Shown in pieces: positions 34,611 to 44,007 of a DNA stretch of 64,000 nucleotides (positions are counted from its first letter, which is position 1; each line of letters begins with the position of its first letter). Origin of the DNA: Promethearchaeota archaeon (GTDB taxonomy: Archaea; Asgardarchaeota; Lokiarchaeia; Sigynarchaeales; SOKP01). Location: the NCBI GenBank assembly GCA_019057775.1, contig JAHLWT010000185.1:1-64000 (forward strand), given 5' to 3'. A model generated the notes under the pieces. It worked only from the letters and a program-made list of their open reading frames with translations. It was not told the DNA's origin and made no database searches. Position numbers and translations under genes: made by a program.

Positions 34611-35846
34611 TTAAATTTTTGAAGCGATAAAATCAATTAAAGCCATAATTCTAATTTGGTGATCAAATTCAGGTTTAAATTCTTCATATGCTTCATTTAA
34701 ATTGTTTATACAAAATGGGCAGCTCGTTAGTAATATTTCAGCTCCAGTAGCTATTGCTTCTTTTAATCGATCTTTAGAGATCTCAAGAGCTAATTCAGGA
34801 AATTGACTCTTCACACCACCACCAGCACCACAGCACCACGCATTCTTTCGATTTCTTTTCATTTCCACTAGAAAAACTCCGGGGATGTTTGAAATAATAG
34901 ACCGTGGGATATCATAAGTGTCCATATGACGCCCTAAATGGCAGGGATCATGGTATGTAACTCTTATTTCTTCAGCATCATCCCCCTTGAAAGGAATTTC
35001 ACTATTAATTAGCATATCGTTTAAAATCTCAGTTATATGTTTTACTTCAAATGGTAGCTCTTCTCCAAGCAATTGAGGATAATCTTTTTTCAATGTCCTA
35101 TAACATCCTGCACAGGCAGTAAACACAGTAGATGCTCCTATCTTTTTGAATTCTTCTATGTTGTGTTTCATCGCTTCTTTAGCTGATTTTTCATCACCGA
35201 TACGAAGTGCTATTGAACCACAACACCATTCATCTTGGGATAATACAATTTCTTTTCCTCCAGCTTCTAATATTTTCATAAGATTATTCAATGTGTTAGA
35301 TTGTCTTAAAGGAATTGAACATCCATGGAAAAAAGCGAGATCTGCACTTTCTTTAACAATTGAAAATTCCGAAGCCCAATTTATTTTATCTTCCTTAGGT
35401 TCTCCATAAGGATTTTTCATTGTTTCATTGTTCATGAAATTAATTAATTCACTGTGCCGCGGTAATGGAGATATACCTTCCTCTACAAGATCTTTCCTCA
35501 ATGCATTCCAAACTTCAACATGATCAATCCATTTGGATGTACAGTGAATTATATTTTCGTTCTGAGATTGATGACAGACTTCAGAACAGTTTCCACACTC
35601 GGAACATTGATAGACGAATTCAGCTAGTTCTTTACTTAATGGAAGTTTACCTTCCAAAACACTTTTCAAAACATTCATTCTCCCTCGCGAAAAATAAATT
35701 TCAAAGGCTTCTTCACCTTTCGCTTCTTTTATAGGACAAGTTAGAAATCTTCCAACTGGAGCTCTTATTGCATATCCACAATCTCCACAATTCATGCAAG
35801 AGAAGATATCTTCCCATCTATTCTTTAAATTTGTTAATTTACTCAC
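34611..35846 (-). CDS. HdrD/GlcF-type Fe-S protein with two CCG domains, pair 1
   Basis: The 411-residue protein has an N-terminal Fe-S region with CMNCGDC and CSECGNCSEVC sets. Two CCG (DUF224) domains follow: CGCS-like FFHGCS with WCCGS and CAGC, then DPCHLGRH, AWCCGAGGG and SCPFC. It would pass electrons from a flavoprotein partner to a quinone, ferredoxin or heterodisulfide-type acceptor. The N-terminal cluster set is irregular: the fourth cysteine after CMNCGDC is far away, in FLTCPIK. The FAD subunit gene lies immediately upstream with 3 bases between, so the two form a tight operon and an oxidoreductase complex. Confidence 0.88.
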   Translation of the reverse strand: MSKLTNLKNRWEDIFSCMNCGDCGYAIRAPVGRFLTCPIKEAKGEEAFEIYFSRGRMNVLKSVLEGKLPLSKELAEFVYQCSECGNCSEVCHQSQNENIIHCTSKWIDHVEVWNALRKDLVEEGISPLPRHSELINFMNNETMKNPYGEPKEDKINWASEFSIVKESADLAFFHGCSIPLRQSNTLNNLMKILEAGGKEIVLSQDEWCCGSIALRIGDEKSAKEAMKHNIEEFKKIGASTVFTACAGCYRTLKKDYPQLLGEELPFEVKHITEILNDMLINSEIPFKGDDAEEIRVTYHDPCHLGRHMDTYDIPRSIISNIPGVFLVEMKRNRKNAWCCGAGGGVKSQFPELALEISKDRLKEAIATGAEILLTSCPFCINNLNEAYEEFKPEFDHQIRIMALIDFIASKI

Positions 35847-35849
35847 TTA

Positions 35850-37367
35850 TTAATCCCCCCAAAAATTAAATTTGCCTCTACTTAAAATCATTTTAGGATC
35901 AAGAACTTTTTTGATTGATTTCAATAAATTATAGTATTCCTCAGAATAAGCCCCAATTTCAACCATTAAGCGAGAGGGCATAAAACCCATCATGTACCAT
36001 TGAGCTCCCTGTTTGGTTACTCTTTCTAGCATCGATCTCCATAATTTCAAATTAAGTTCCTTAATAATCTCATGATATTCACCATCTCGATAACTTTCAA
36101 ATGTTGCAAAACCACATGTTAATTCTACGTTATTTCCATCTATTAATAATACTGGACCAGTCCCTACAACAGGTCGGGTTTGAGTGATATCAAAAATTTT
36201 TCGCATAGATTCTCCATTTTCTATATCCCATTGATCTAAATCGGCTAAAATTGTTGGGAATGAATTAATCGGAGTAAAACATTCTGCTGTTAATGGTTCA
36301 AATGCAGGTAGCATCCCCCATAGATTGTGGTACGTTTGCCAATGTCCTTGCTCTGTATAATGCCATTTAGCATAATTTCCTTCGGAAATTTCTGAGCCTA
36401 GTTCTAGAGCTTTATTTTTTAATATAATATCATCTAATTGTTTAACTTTTTGCCTTAATTCTTCTTCTGAGTTTGCTTCAACTGTATAGAAAAACATCCC
36501 TCTCTTTTTCTTTAAATCCTTCCACAACGGAAAAAGTCCATACTCTAATCCAAGTCTCACAATAATATCAGGAATGAACATCGCATCATATACATCTATT
36601 CCTTTTTTCCTTATTTCTGTGAAAATTTTTGCCGATACCTCATTTGACTTACCTCGTACTAATTGAAACGTCTTATAATCAGCAAACGGAGGTCTTGGAA
36701 ATATTTGTAGGGAAACCTTTGTCTTTACTCCAAAAATTCCATTATCCCCACAGAAGAGCCCTGCTAAATCAGGTCCATTTCCAAATCTATTAAAAGGAAA
36801 CTTTGAGAAAGTATTTGCTTGTGAACCAGTTTCGATTATTTCACCAGTAGGTAAGACCACTTCTAAAGACACGAGTTGATTCGTGCATGCTCCATATTTT
36901 GCACATCCTCCACCACCAACAGAATGATGAGAGATCCCTCCCCCAACAGATGCAGTCATTCCAGACCCCGGCCCCATACAACCTGTATAAAGCCCGTATT
37001 GAGATAGATGATCATTTAGTTTACTCCAAGAAATTCCAGCTTCGACAGTAGCTATTAGATTTTCGACATCAATATTAATAACTTTATTCATTCTCTTCAT
37101 ATCAAGAACGATTCCCTCATCATTAATAGGCTTACTTCCTCCAAACTCACAAATCCCTGCACCACGAGGGATTACAGGTGTATTTTCTTCGTTTGCTACT
37201 TTTAAAATTTCTGAGATTTCCTGCGCATCTTTGGGTCTTATTACAATATCAGGAACACCTTGTAAAACAACATCTACGTTTCTCGAATATGCATGCCGTA
37301 TATTAATATCATTAGATATGAATTTTTCTGATACAACACGCTCCAATTTATTATACAGTTCTGTCAT
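35850..37367 (-). CDS. GlcD-like FAD-linked oxidase, pair 1
   Basis: The 505-residue protein is a PCMH-type FAD enzyme. FAD-binding features are VIPRGAGICEFGGSKPI, GCMGPGSGMTASVGGGISHHSVGGGG and LEVVLPTGEIIETG. The C-terminal substrate/oxidase domain follows, ending in the typical DPKMILSRGKFNF. It most likely oxidises a 2-hydroxy acid such as lactate or glycolate and passes electrons to the Fe-S partner encoded directly downstream. The substrate is not readable. A paralogous pair is at 47013-49890 on the other strand. Confidence 0.9.
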   Translation of the reverse strand: MTELYNKLERVVSEKFISNDINIRHAYSRNVDVVLQGVPDIVIRPKDAQEISEILKVANEENTPVIPRGAGICEFGGSKPINDEGIVLDMKRMNKVINIDVENLIATVEAGISWSKLNDHLSQYGLYTGCMGPGSGMTASVGGGISHHSVGGGGCAKYGACTNQLVSLEVVLPTGEIIETGSQANTFSKFPFNRFGNGPDLAGLFCGDNGIFGVKTKVSLQIFPRPPFADYKTFQLVRGKSNEVSAKIFTEIRKKGIDVYDAMFIPDIIVRLGLEYGLFPLWKDLKKKRGMFFYTVEANSEEELRQKVKQLDDIILKNKALELGSEISEGNYAKWHYTEQGHWQTYHNLWGMLPAFEPLTAECFTPINSFPTILADLDQWDIENGESMRKIFDITQTRPVVGTGPVLLIDGNNVELTCGFATFESYRDGEYHEIIKELNLKLWRSMLERVTKQGAQWYMMGFMPSRLMVEIGAYSEEYYNLLKSIKKVLDPKMILSRGKFNFWGD

Positions 37368-37499
37368 AATGTATCTTTTTTTTTTTTATCATCAAAATTA
37401 TTATATATTTTAATTTGAGTATTGATAAATTTTAAGAATCTAGAAGATTAGAAAAAAATTTAGTGAAAAGTGCTTTTTAAAAGCTATTCTAACAGTCTT

Positions 37500-37883
37500 T
37501 TAAGTAGCACTGCTATAAATTGTTCTTTTTAATGCCTTCTCAATATTTCTTAATAGTTTTTCATTGCTAAAAGGTTTAGTTTTAAAAGATATCACTCCCA
37601 TCATTTCAGCTTTTTCACGAGCTTCTTTATCCGCGCTTGCAAATATTATCTTTGCGTTTTTGTTAATTTCTAAAATTTCTTCTGTGGCATCAATACCATT
37701 TTTTATTGGCATTCGATGATCCATTATTATTATATCTGGCTTATGAAGAAGATTTTTGTACACCTGTACTGCTTCTTCTCCATTATTAGCCACTGCCATG
37801 ATTTCATGTCCAAAAGTGGTTAAAACTAGTTCATATAACCTTACTAGAGAGAATTCATCTTCAACAAGAAGTATTGATGCCAA
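37500..37883 (-). CDS. CheY-like response regulator receiver protein
   Basis: The 127-residue protein is a single REC domain: acidic pair in LLVEDE, phospho-acceptor Asp in IIIMDHRMP near residue 51, switch Ser in IIFASAD, and Lys in FKTKPF near residue 104. There is no output domain. The start is TTG at 37883, decided by a strong Shine-Dalgarno GGAGGT 8 bases before it, which lies inside the end of the kinase gene. The stop of the kinase and this start are one base apart, so translation is coupled. It should be phosphorylated by the neighbouring kinase. Confidence 0.92.
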   Translation of the reverse strand: MASILLVEDEFSLVRLYELVLTTFGHEIMAVANNGEEAVQVYKNLLHKPDIIIMDHRMPIKNGIDATEEILEINKNAKIIFASADKEAREKAEMMGVISFKTKPFSNEKLLRNIEKALKRTIYSSAT

Positions 37884-37884
37884 T

Positions 37885-39351
37885 TTATTTTACCTCCAAT
37901 AATAAAATAATGAATTTGGTCCCTTGTGAATGATCGCCTTTGACTTTATCTTCAACCCAAATCTTACCATTATAACTCAAAATTATTTTTCTCACTAATA
38001 ATAGCCCCAGTCCCATTCCTTTAGATTTATCTTCCCGTTTTGTTGTTCCCTTAAAAATTCCCTCTTTCATCGAATCAGATATGCCGATTCCATTATCAAT
38101 AACCTCAAATTTCAGATAGTCTAAATTGTCTTCTCTTATTTTTAATACATTTATCTGAATCTCAATTGTAGGATTTTTATTGTATTTAACAGAATTAATC
38201 AAGAGATTTTCATAAATGTCCAGAAGTAAATCATTTGCAATTATCTTTGCTTCTTTAATTTGAGAAATTATTTTTATTTCAATTTGCTTATCGGAATAAC
38301 TCTTCTTTATAAATTTAATTGCTTCATCTAATTTACTAAAAGGATCGACACTAATCAATTCTGCTTCTTCGTTTATTTGGGAGAGTTTTTGTATATTTGT
38401 AATAAGCTTTGCTCCTCTAAGCACTTGGTTATTAACAATTCTGATCACTTCAGTCAATTTTTGTGGATCATTCGGGTTCTCTTGCCACATTGATATAAGT
38501 CCCATAGAAGATAATATATTTTGTAGAATGTTGCTTATATCATGTGCAAATAGATCTTTGTAGATTTCTGCTCGTTGATAAGCCAATAGAGCTTTTTCTT
38601 CTGATTTCCTTAACTCTTCCTCAACCTTCATTCTTTCAGTAATATCAAAAGCTAAAGCTATGATCCCTTTTACATCACCATTTTCATCAATGTATGGTAT
38701 TTTACTAGTATTAAGCCATCTTTTACCAAGATCTGACTCCCAAGGTTCTATTATATTGATTTTTGGTTGCTTACTCTTTACAACCTCCAAATCATCATCC
38801 CAATAAGCCTGTGCTTGGTCTCTAGGATATATATCGAACGAACTAACTCCTTCCATTTCTTCTTTAGTTAAGTTATGAGCGTCTGCTAGAAATTTATTTA
38901 CCCGTAGAAGGTTATTTTCAGTATCTTTATAGACAACAATACCTGGTAAATGATCAATAATAAGTTCTAATTCATTTGCAAGATATTTATAAAGTTTTTC
39001 AGATTCGATTAATTTCTGCTCTGCTTTTTTGCTTTCAGTAATATCCCTTCCGTATATGTTAATATAATCTTCCCCTTTAATGGGTGTTAAGTTGAATAGA
39101 ATAATCTTATTAATCAACTCGACTTCAATTGTAGAACCAGATTTACTTGTCAGAGCTTTATTAATTTCTTCAAATAATATTTCTGGTAAGGGATCCTTTA
39201 CTTGTATATTTAATAAATCTTGCGCAGCTTCATTAATATAGAGAATTTTATCTTTTGAAACGCGTAGTACAGGATTTGGATTCTCTGAAGGAAATTTTGC
39301 TAAATCAGCAATGTTATATTGTTCTTCTTCTAAGTCCTTATTATTCCCCAA
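37885..39351 (-). CDS. PAS-PAS sensor histidine kinase, soluble
   Basis: The 488-residue protein has an early PAS-like region (about 15-110), a full PAS/PAC domain (about 125-245, HLPGIVVYKDTENNLLRVNK to DITERMKVEEELRKSEE), an H-box-like helix with FAHDISNILQNILSS and the candidate phospho-His near residue 270, and a HATPase domain: N box YENLLINSVKYN, G1 VIDNGIGI, G2 GMGLGLLLVR. No membrane helix is seen, so it senses an internal signal. It is translationally coupled to the receiver protein. This forms a compact two-component pair without a DNA-binding output. Confidence 0.9.
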   Translation of the reverse strand: MGNNKDLEEEQYNIADLAKFPSENPNPVLRVSKDKILYINEAAQDLLNIQVKDPLPEILFEEINKALTSKSGSTIEVELINKIILFNLTPIKGEDYINIYGRDITESKKAEQKLIESEKLYKYLANELELIIDHLPGIVVYKDTENNLLRVNKFLADAHNLTKEEMEGVSSFDIYPRDQAQAYWDDDLEVVKSKQPKINIIEPWESDLGKRWLNTSKIPYIDENGDVKGIIALAFDITERMKVEEELRKSEEKALLAYQRAEIYKDLFAHDISNILQNILSSMGLISMWQENPNDPQKLTEVIRIVNNQVLRGAKLITNIQKLSQINEEAELISVDPFSKLDEAIKFIKKSYSDKQIEIKIISQIKEAKIIANDLLLDIYENLLINSVKYNKNPTIEIQINVLKIREDNLDYLKFEVIDNGIGISDSMKEGIFKGTTKREDKSKGMGLGLLLVRKIILSYNGKIWVEDKVKGDHSQGTKFIILLLEVK

Positions 39352-39490
39352 TTTAATCCTCTTTTTTTCTTTATGAAATAGTAAAAAGATCCTAGTTTTC
39401 TCTTATAAATCTTTATATTCAGATATTCTTCATGATTCAGGTTATTAATGAGAATTGAGAATATTTTAAATAAAAGAAAAATAGAAATAT

Positions 39491-39784
39491 ATGATTATTA
39501 TGTACTATCGAGGTTATATTTTAATTCGTTTAAGAGTAATCGGTACTGAATGGAAAGTTGTAAAAAAATTAACTGAATTAAAATCTACTGACCCAGATGA
39601 TGATTGGAAAATCACTTATGCCACACCTATATATGGAGGATGGGATGTTATAGTGGAATGTTCCTTTAGTAAGCTTAAAGACTTAGATAAAATTGTTACT
39701 TATTGTAGAGTGGATAATGATTTATCTCAGTGGATTGAAGAAACAACTACTCTTATGGGGTCAAAAAATGATTATCCTAGTTAA
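39491..39784 (+). CDS. Stand-alone Lrp/AsnC ligand-binding (RAM) domain protein
   Basis: The 97-residue protein consists of one alpha/beta ACT-like domain: GYILIRLRVIGTEWKVVKKL, then the strand GGWDVIVECSFS, and the end WIEETTTLM, which matches the VxxxxTxxV close of AsnC-type RAM domains. The helix-turn-helix is missing. Such stand-alone RAM proteins bind amino acids or regulate partners by forming mixed oligomers. The start may be ATG 39491 or ATG 39500. It is divergent from the sensor kinase and 42 bases upstream of a CPBP protease gene on the same strand. Confidence 0.72.
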   Translation: MIIMYYRGYILIRLRVIGTEWKVVKKLTELKSTDPDDDWKITYATPIYGGWDVIVECSFSKLKDLDKIVTYCRVDNDLSQWIEETTTLMGSKNDYPS

Positions 39785-39825
39785 TCTAATTCTCCTTTTC
39801 AATAAAGAAAAATAAATGTTTTGGT

Positions 39826-40431
39826 TTGAAACCCTTGGAAAGTATTCAGAAATATACTATTATATGTCTCATCACATTGATTTTAACTATTCCATTATTT
39901 TTCGGTTTTTATGCTGAATATCTATTTATCAGTGAGTTTAGTTTGTATACCTTATTCATTTTTTTAGGGGGATTATTAGTACTTCTATCAATAGGGGAAT
40001 TAATTGATATGTTTGGTTTTACTAAAGATAGTCTTGATATTATTAAGAAACATGATGTTATTGATGTTTTAATTGAAAAAAGAAATAGGTTACCTATATT
40101 TTCTCTCTTTCTGATAACGATGATTATGGAAGAATTAATTTTTAGAAATTATCTAATAAATCTCTTCATCCGCACTGTAAAGTTGCAAATAATTCTAGGG
40201 ATTTTTATATCTAGCTTAATTTTTTCACTCTATCACATTCATACATGGTTTGTTTATAAGGATTTAAGAATTTCTGTAATATACCTTATCAATTCTTTTT
40301 TATTGGGATTATTTAATGGTTATATTTTTTTAACGTTAGGTCTTATTACTTGTATTATAATTCATACTTCTCTAGCATTCCTGTTTTATTACAACCTCTA
40401 TAAAAGATATTTTAGAAAGGAGAAGATCTAA
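39826..40431 (+). CDS. CPBP-family intramembrane metalloprotease-like protein
   Basis: The 201-residue membrane protein has about six helices and the three CPBP motifs: EELIFRN (EExxxR) near residue 103, FSLYHIHTW, and IIHTSLAF near the end. The family includes CAAX-processing Rce1 and bacterial immunity proteins. The start is a TTG at 39826; an ATG at 39816 is in another frame. It is a small stand-alone relative of the CPBP domain fused to the ABC permease at 3149. The substrate is unknown. Confidence 0.8.
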   Translation: MKPLESIQKYTIICLITLILTIPLFFGFYAEYLFISEFSLYTLFIFLGGLLVLLSIGELIDMFGFTKDSLDIIKKHDVIDVLIEKRNRLPIFSLFLITMIMEELIFRNYLINLFIRTVKLQIILGIFISSLIFSLYHIHTWFVYKDLRISVIYLINSFLLGLFNGYIFLTLGLITCIIIHTSLAFLFYYNLYKRYFRKEKI

Positions 40432-40485
40432 AGTGTTAGAATTTAATGAAATAGTAATTAAAATAAGAAAAAAATGATAATTATG

Positions 40486-42216
40486 TTACTTAGTTCTTAG
40501 TAATTTTTTATCTACTTTACCAATTGAGGTTAAAGGAAGCTCTTTTAGAATCTGAATAATTTTAGGTACTTTATATTTAGCTAAATTTTCTTTTGCAAAT
40601 TGTAAAATATCTGCTTTTGTTTCGTCGGATGCTTCAAATCCCTTTTTTAACAGAACGTATAATTTTACTATCTCAGAACCGGGTCTATCTGGATCAGGAA
40701 TTCCTACGCTCGAACAAAGTTCTATTGCGGGGTGTTTGTTCAACTTATCATCAACCTCAACACTAAAGACTTTAAAGCCGGAAACAATGATCATATCTTT
40801 TGTTCTATCAACTATAGTGATATAACCATCTTCGTCCATTACCCCTACATCCCCAGAATAGAACCATCCATCTACAAGTGCGTTTTCAGTTTCTTTAGGT
40901 TTATTCCAATAACCTTGAAAAGTTTGGGGCCCTTTTATAGCAATTTCTCCAGCTACTCCTATTTGAACTTCTTTATTTCTATCTGAAACATCAACAATTT
41001 TTAACTCTGTATTAGGAAGAGGAACACCCACAGTACCAATTTTCTTTGGTCCAAGATAAGGATTCATCGTTACCCCCGGGGAGTTTTCTGTCATGCCATA
41101 AGCTTCAATTACTTTTCCTTTACCAACTATCCCCTCGAATTCTTTAATACTTTCTGTAGGAAAAGGAGCAGCTCCTGAAAGATAACCTTGTACATTACTT
41201 AAATCTAATTTTTTGAACCTACGATTTTTTAAAAGTAAAAGATAAAGAGTAGGCACGTTATAAAATAGTGATATTCTATCCTCATATTCTTTTATTTTAC
41301 TTATCATATAGTTAGTATCTCTCGGATCGGGAACTAAAATTTGTGTAGCTCCCATAAATGTCGTCTGAAGGCAAAATTGAAGTCCAGCCAAGTGGAAGAA
41401 GGGAAATCCTGAAATGTATGTGTCATTTCCGGGGTTTGTACCTGGCTCAAACCAATGATTTACTATTTGCATGAGAGAGATCAAATTCCGATGAGTCAAT
41501 ATTGCTCCTTTCGGAGGTCCTGTTGTTCCACCAGTATATTGAAGTAATAATACATCATCTGGATCGATTTTTATAGCGGGAGGTTTATCACTTGGAGATT
41601 GTTCTAATACTTTATTATAGTCAGAAAACTTCATTCCATCTAGTGGTTCAACTTTTCCGATAGGAATTTTTCCAATTTTTATCAATTTTTCTTTCATGCT
41701 GGGTTCTAACTCTAACATATCTGCAACATTAGTAGTAATTACTATTCTTACGTTCGTTTCTCCTGCCTGTAAAGCTTTTCTAACTTTTTCTTCATAAAAA
41801 GCATCAGTTGTAATTATAACAACCGCTCCAGAGTCTTTTAACTGATATACAATTTCATTTGGTTGTAAGAGAAAATTCATTCCTGTAGCAGCACATCCAG
41901 CAGAAAAAGCACCAAATAACGCTACAATAAATTGAGGGAGGTTCGGTAAATTAATAGCCACAAGATCTCCCTTTTTAAGACCATTTTCAACAAGAAAGTT
42001 TGCAAAACTATTAATAAATTTATCAGTTTCTTGAAAAGTTGCCTTTGCCCCTTGAAAATCATAACAGAGACTGTTTGGATAATTTTTCACTGTTCTTTTC
42101 CACATTTCTGCTATAGAATATATCTCCAAGTCAATTTCAGGTTTTACATGTTTATCATATGATTTTAACCATATTTTTTCTGAATAAGGGCTACTTTCCA
42201 TCATTTTTTCAGTCAT
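40486..42216 (-). CDS. AMP-forming acyl-CoA synthetase (FadD-like)
   Basis: The 576-residue protein is a complete adenylate-forming enzyme: P-loop-like LLQYTGGTTGPPKGA near residue 225, YGMTENSPG, the GWFYSGDVGVMDEDGYITIVDR hinge region in parts, and the C-terminal lysine in SIGKVDKKLL. The type is that of medium- or long-chain fatty-acid CoA ligases. It activates fatty acids with ATP and CoA in the cytosol, probably for beta-oxidation. It is divergent from a GNAT gene; the shared 138-base promoter region holds a striking overlapping palindrome at 42266-42285. Confidence 0.93.
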   Translation of the reverse strand: MTEKMMESSPYSEKIWLKSYDKHVKPEIDLEIYSIAEMWKRTVKNYPNSLCYDFQGAKATFQETDKFINSFANFLVENGLKKGDLVAINLPNLPQFIVALFGAFSAGCAATGMNFLLQPNEIVYQLKDSGAVVIITTDAFYEEKVRKALQAGETNVRIVITTNVADMLELEPSMKEKLIKIGKIPIGKVEPLDGMKFSDYNKVLEQSPSDKPPAIKIDPDDVLLLQYTGGTTGPPKGAILTHRNLISLMQIVNHWFEPGTNPGNDTYISGFPFFHLAGLQFCLQTTFMGATQILVPDPRDTNYMISKIKEYEDRISLFYNVPTLYLLLLKNRRFKKLDLSNVQGYLSGAAPFPTESIKEFEGIVGKGKVIEAYGMTENSPGVTMNPYLGPKKIGTVGVPLPNTELKIVDVSDRNKEVQIGVAGEIAIKGPQTFQGYWNKPKETENALVDGWFYSGDVGVMDEDGYITIVDRTKDMIIVSGFKVFSVEVDDKLNKHPAIELCSSVGIPDPDRPGSEIVKLYVLLKKGFEASDETKADILQFAKENLAKYKVPKIIQILKELPLTSIGKVDKKLLRTK

Positions 42217-42265
42217 TTTTGATCATTTTTTAAAAATTTTTCAGAAATTTATCGAATTTTAATAC

Positions 42266-42285
42266 TATCAATATTGATATATCAA
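42266..42285. promoter_or_regulatory. Overlapping palindromes in a divergent promoter, candidate operator
   Basis: TATCAATATTGATA (42266-42279) is a perfect palindrome, and TTGATATATCAA (42274-42285) is a second one that overlaps it. They abut TATATAAAA, a TATA-like sequence for the GNAT gene at 42355. The first has the core TATCAA-N2-TTGATA that also lies upstream of the DtxR/MntR gene (19181-19196). Control of the acyl-CoA synthetase and GNAT genes by one repressor is inferred. Confidence 0.45.
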
Positions 42286-42354
42286 TATATAAAATTAATT
42301 CAAAAAATCTAAATTCCAAATTCTCTTATTATTCATAATTATATCGGTGATAGA

Positions 42355-43224
42355 ATGAAAGTATATTTCAGAGAACTCACGAGTGATGATATTCCCGCTG
42401 TTAAAGAAATTAGTAAAGATATTTGGGATGGTTATGATTACATTCCAGATGTTATTGAGGCATGGCTCCAAGAGAAAAATTGTATGAATTACGGAACATT
42501 TAAGGATGAACAAAAAACAGATATGGTTGGATTTGGAAGAGTTAAGTTTTATAATAAAGATATTGCTTGGTTAGAAGGTGGAAGAATAAAAGCTTCTTAT
42601 CAACGTCAAGGTATTGGTAGAAAACAGTTGAGTTATGCTATAGATTATGCATATAAGGCAGGAGCTAAAGTCGCTCAATACGATACTTCTTCAAAAAATT
42701 ATGGATCAATATCTCTAGCAGAATACTTTGGGTTTAAAAAAAAGAAAAGTATGAATGTCTTAGACGCTGACAGATTAGATATTAAACTAAAGGGAAACCC
42801 ACCAATTGAAATTAGAAAAATTTCAGCAGAAGAAGCAAAAGAAGCATATAAAGCCTTTGAGATCGGTCCTGGGATTGAAATTTGTATGGGTTGGTCTTAT
42901 TATCCATTAAATTTAATTTCAGATGAAAATGGTGCCTGGTTTATTCACAATTCTGAGGTAATACTGCAAAAGATTAACATTAAAGCATCTTCAAATCAAG
43001 AAAGTCCACGAGATGATGAAGTGTGGATTATAGCATATGGAGAACCGGAGAAAGTATATGATTCTATTCAATATATTCTTCAAGAAGAGCTCAATAATGA
43101 AAAAAATCAGCATTTTGAAGTATTTTGTTCTCCTGAAATTGCCAATCTTATAGAAGATTTAGGATTTTCATATTATGAAGGTGAACCATTCGGTGTAGTT
43201 TTATTTGAAAAAGTTTTTGATTAA
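42355..43224 (+). CDS. GNAT-family N-acetyltransferase
   Basis: The 289-residue protein has a GNAT domain in the first half (about 1-140): acetyl-CoA loop SYQRQGIGRKQLSYAI (Q/RxxGxG/A intact) and YGSISLAEYFGFKKKKSM, the usual end of the fold. The second half (about 150-289) looks like a second, degenerate alpha/beta domain that could be a GNAT-like partner or substrate-recognition part. The acceptor is unknown. It is divergent from the acyl-CoA synthetase gene across a palindrome-rich promoter. Confidence 0.85.
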   Translation: MKVYFRELTSDDIPAVKEISKDIWDGYDYIPDVIEAWLQEKNCMNYGTFKDEQKTDMVGFGRVKFYNKDIAWLEGGRIKASYQRQGIGRKQLSYAIDYAYKAGAKVAQYDTSSKNYGSISLAEYFGFKKKKSMNVLDADRLDIKLKGNPPIEIRKISAEEAKEAYKAFEIGPGIEICMGWSYYPLNLISDENGAWFIHNSEVILQKINIKASSNQESPRDDEVWIIAYGEPEKVYDSIQYILQEELNNEKNQHFEVFCSPEIANLIEDLGFSYYEGEPFGVVLFEKVFD

Positions 43225-43330
43225 TATTTTATATTTGATACTTGAGGTGCTCATTTTTGTATAATTTTTTTAATGATTTTCTATTTGTTAAAATTTATAA
43301 GGTCTCAGTTGATTAAGAGTATGACAGAAA

Positions 43331-43960
43331 ATGACTGTTTCGGATGATGCACAGCTTGTTAATTTTATATGTCCTTATTGTAAAAAGAGTTTTTCTAGGC
43401 AAATAGACTATCAAAAAAAAAGTGGTCTATTCAGTCTATTAATGAAAAATCATCCGGATGGCGATAATTGCGCTCCTTTTATTGCTTACATAGATGTAAA
43501 CGGGAGGCATAGAGGATCTCAAAAAATTGATAACATTGAAGGAGATATCTCTGAAAATGAACAATTTCTCGGAAGTGCTCAAGAAAAGATAAATGAATTA
43601 GATAAAACAATTAAATTTTATCATATAAAAGTACCTCGAAAGCAGGGAAGGGGATTTGAACATAAAGTAGCCAGTGTCATGGCAAGATCATTCATGAGTT
43701 CGAAATTTTATACTAAACTGATTGAGTATTTAATTGAAAATGATGCTGTCAATACTTTTGGAACTATTACTATTGAAGCTGATTCTGGTTTTGAAGAGGG
43801 TGTATTAATCTATGGAAAATATCTCGAAATGGCTTTTACGATCTTTTGGAAAGACCAAAAATCTCTTCTAAATAAAACTATTGAAGAATTAAAAGCATTC
43901 GCCCTACTTACTATAGAAAAATTATTAGATTTATATGATCTTATGGACTACTTCTTTTAA
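43331..43960 (+). CDS. Zinc-ribbon family protein (CPxC...RGxxKID family, member 2)
   Basis: The 209-residue protein has FICPYCKK near residue 12, a later lone cysteine and phenylalanine-rich strand in NCAPFIAYID, and RGSQKID near residue 65. This matches the layout of the products at 9238 and 46245, although the histidine after the later cysteine is absent. The C-terminal 125 residues form a mixed domain (TFGTITIEADSGFEEGVLIY) that differs from the other members and ends in helices. No function is known. It stands alone between the GNAT gene and a membrane zinc-ribbon gene. Confidence 0.6.
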   Translation: MTVSDDAQLVNFICPYCKKSFSRQIDYQKKSGLFSLLMKNHPDGDNCAPFIAYIDVNGRHRGSQKIDNIEGDISENEQFLGSAQEKINELDKTIKFYHIKVPRKQGRGFEHKVASVMARSFMSSKFYTKLIEYLIENDAVNTFGTITIEADSGFEEGVLIYGKYLEMAFTIFWKDQKSLLNKTIEELKAFALLTIEKLLDLYDLMDYFF

Positions 43961-44007
43961 AAAATAGTCAGAGTTCAATATATAAAGAAGAAATAAAAAA
44001 AAGTTTA

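Noticed and set aside
37500..39351. Response regulator as a fusion product of the kinase
   Set aside because: The kinase has a clear TAA stop and the receiver has its own GGAGGT and TTG start, so they are two coupled genes.
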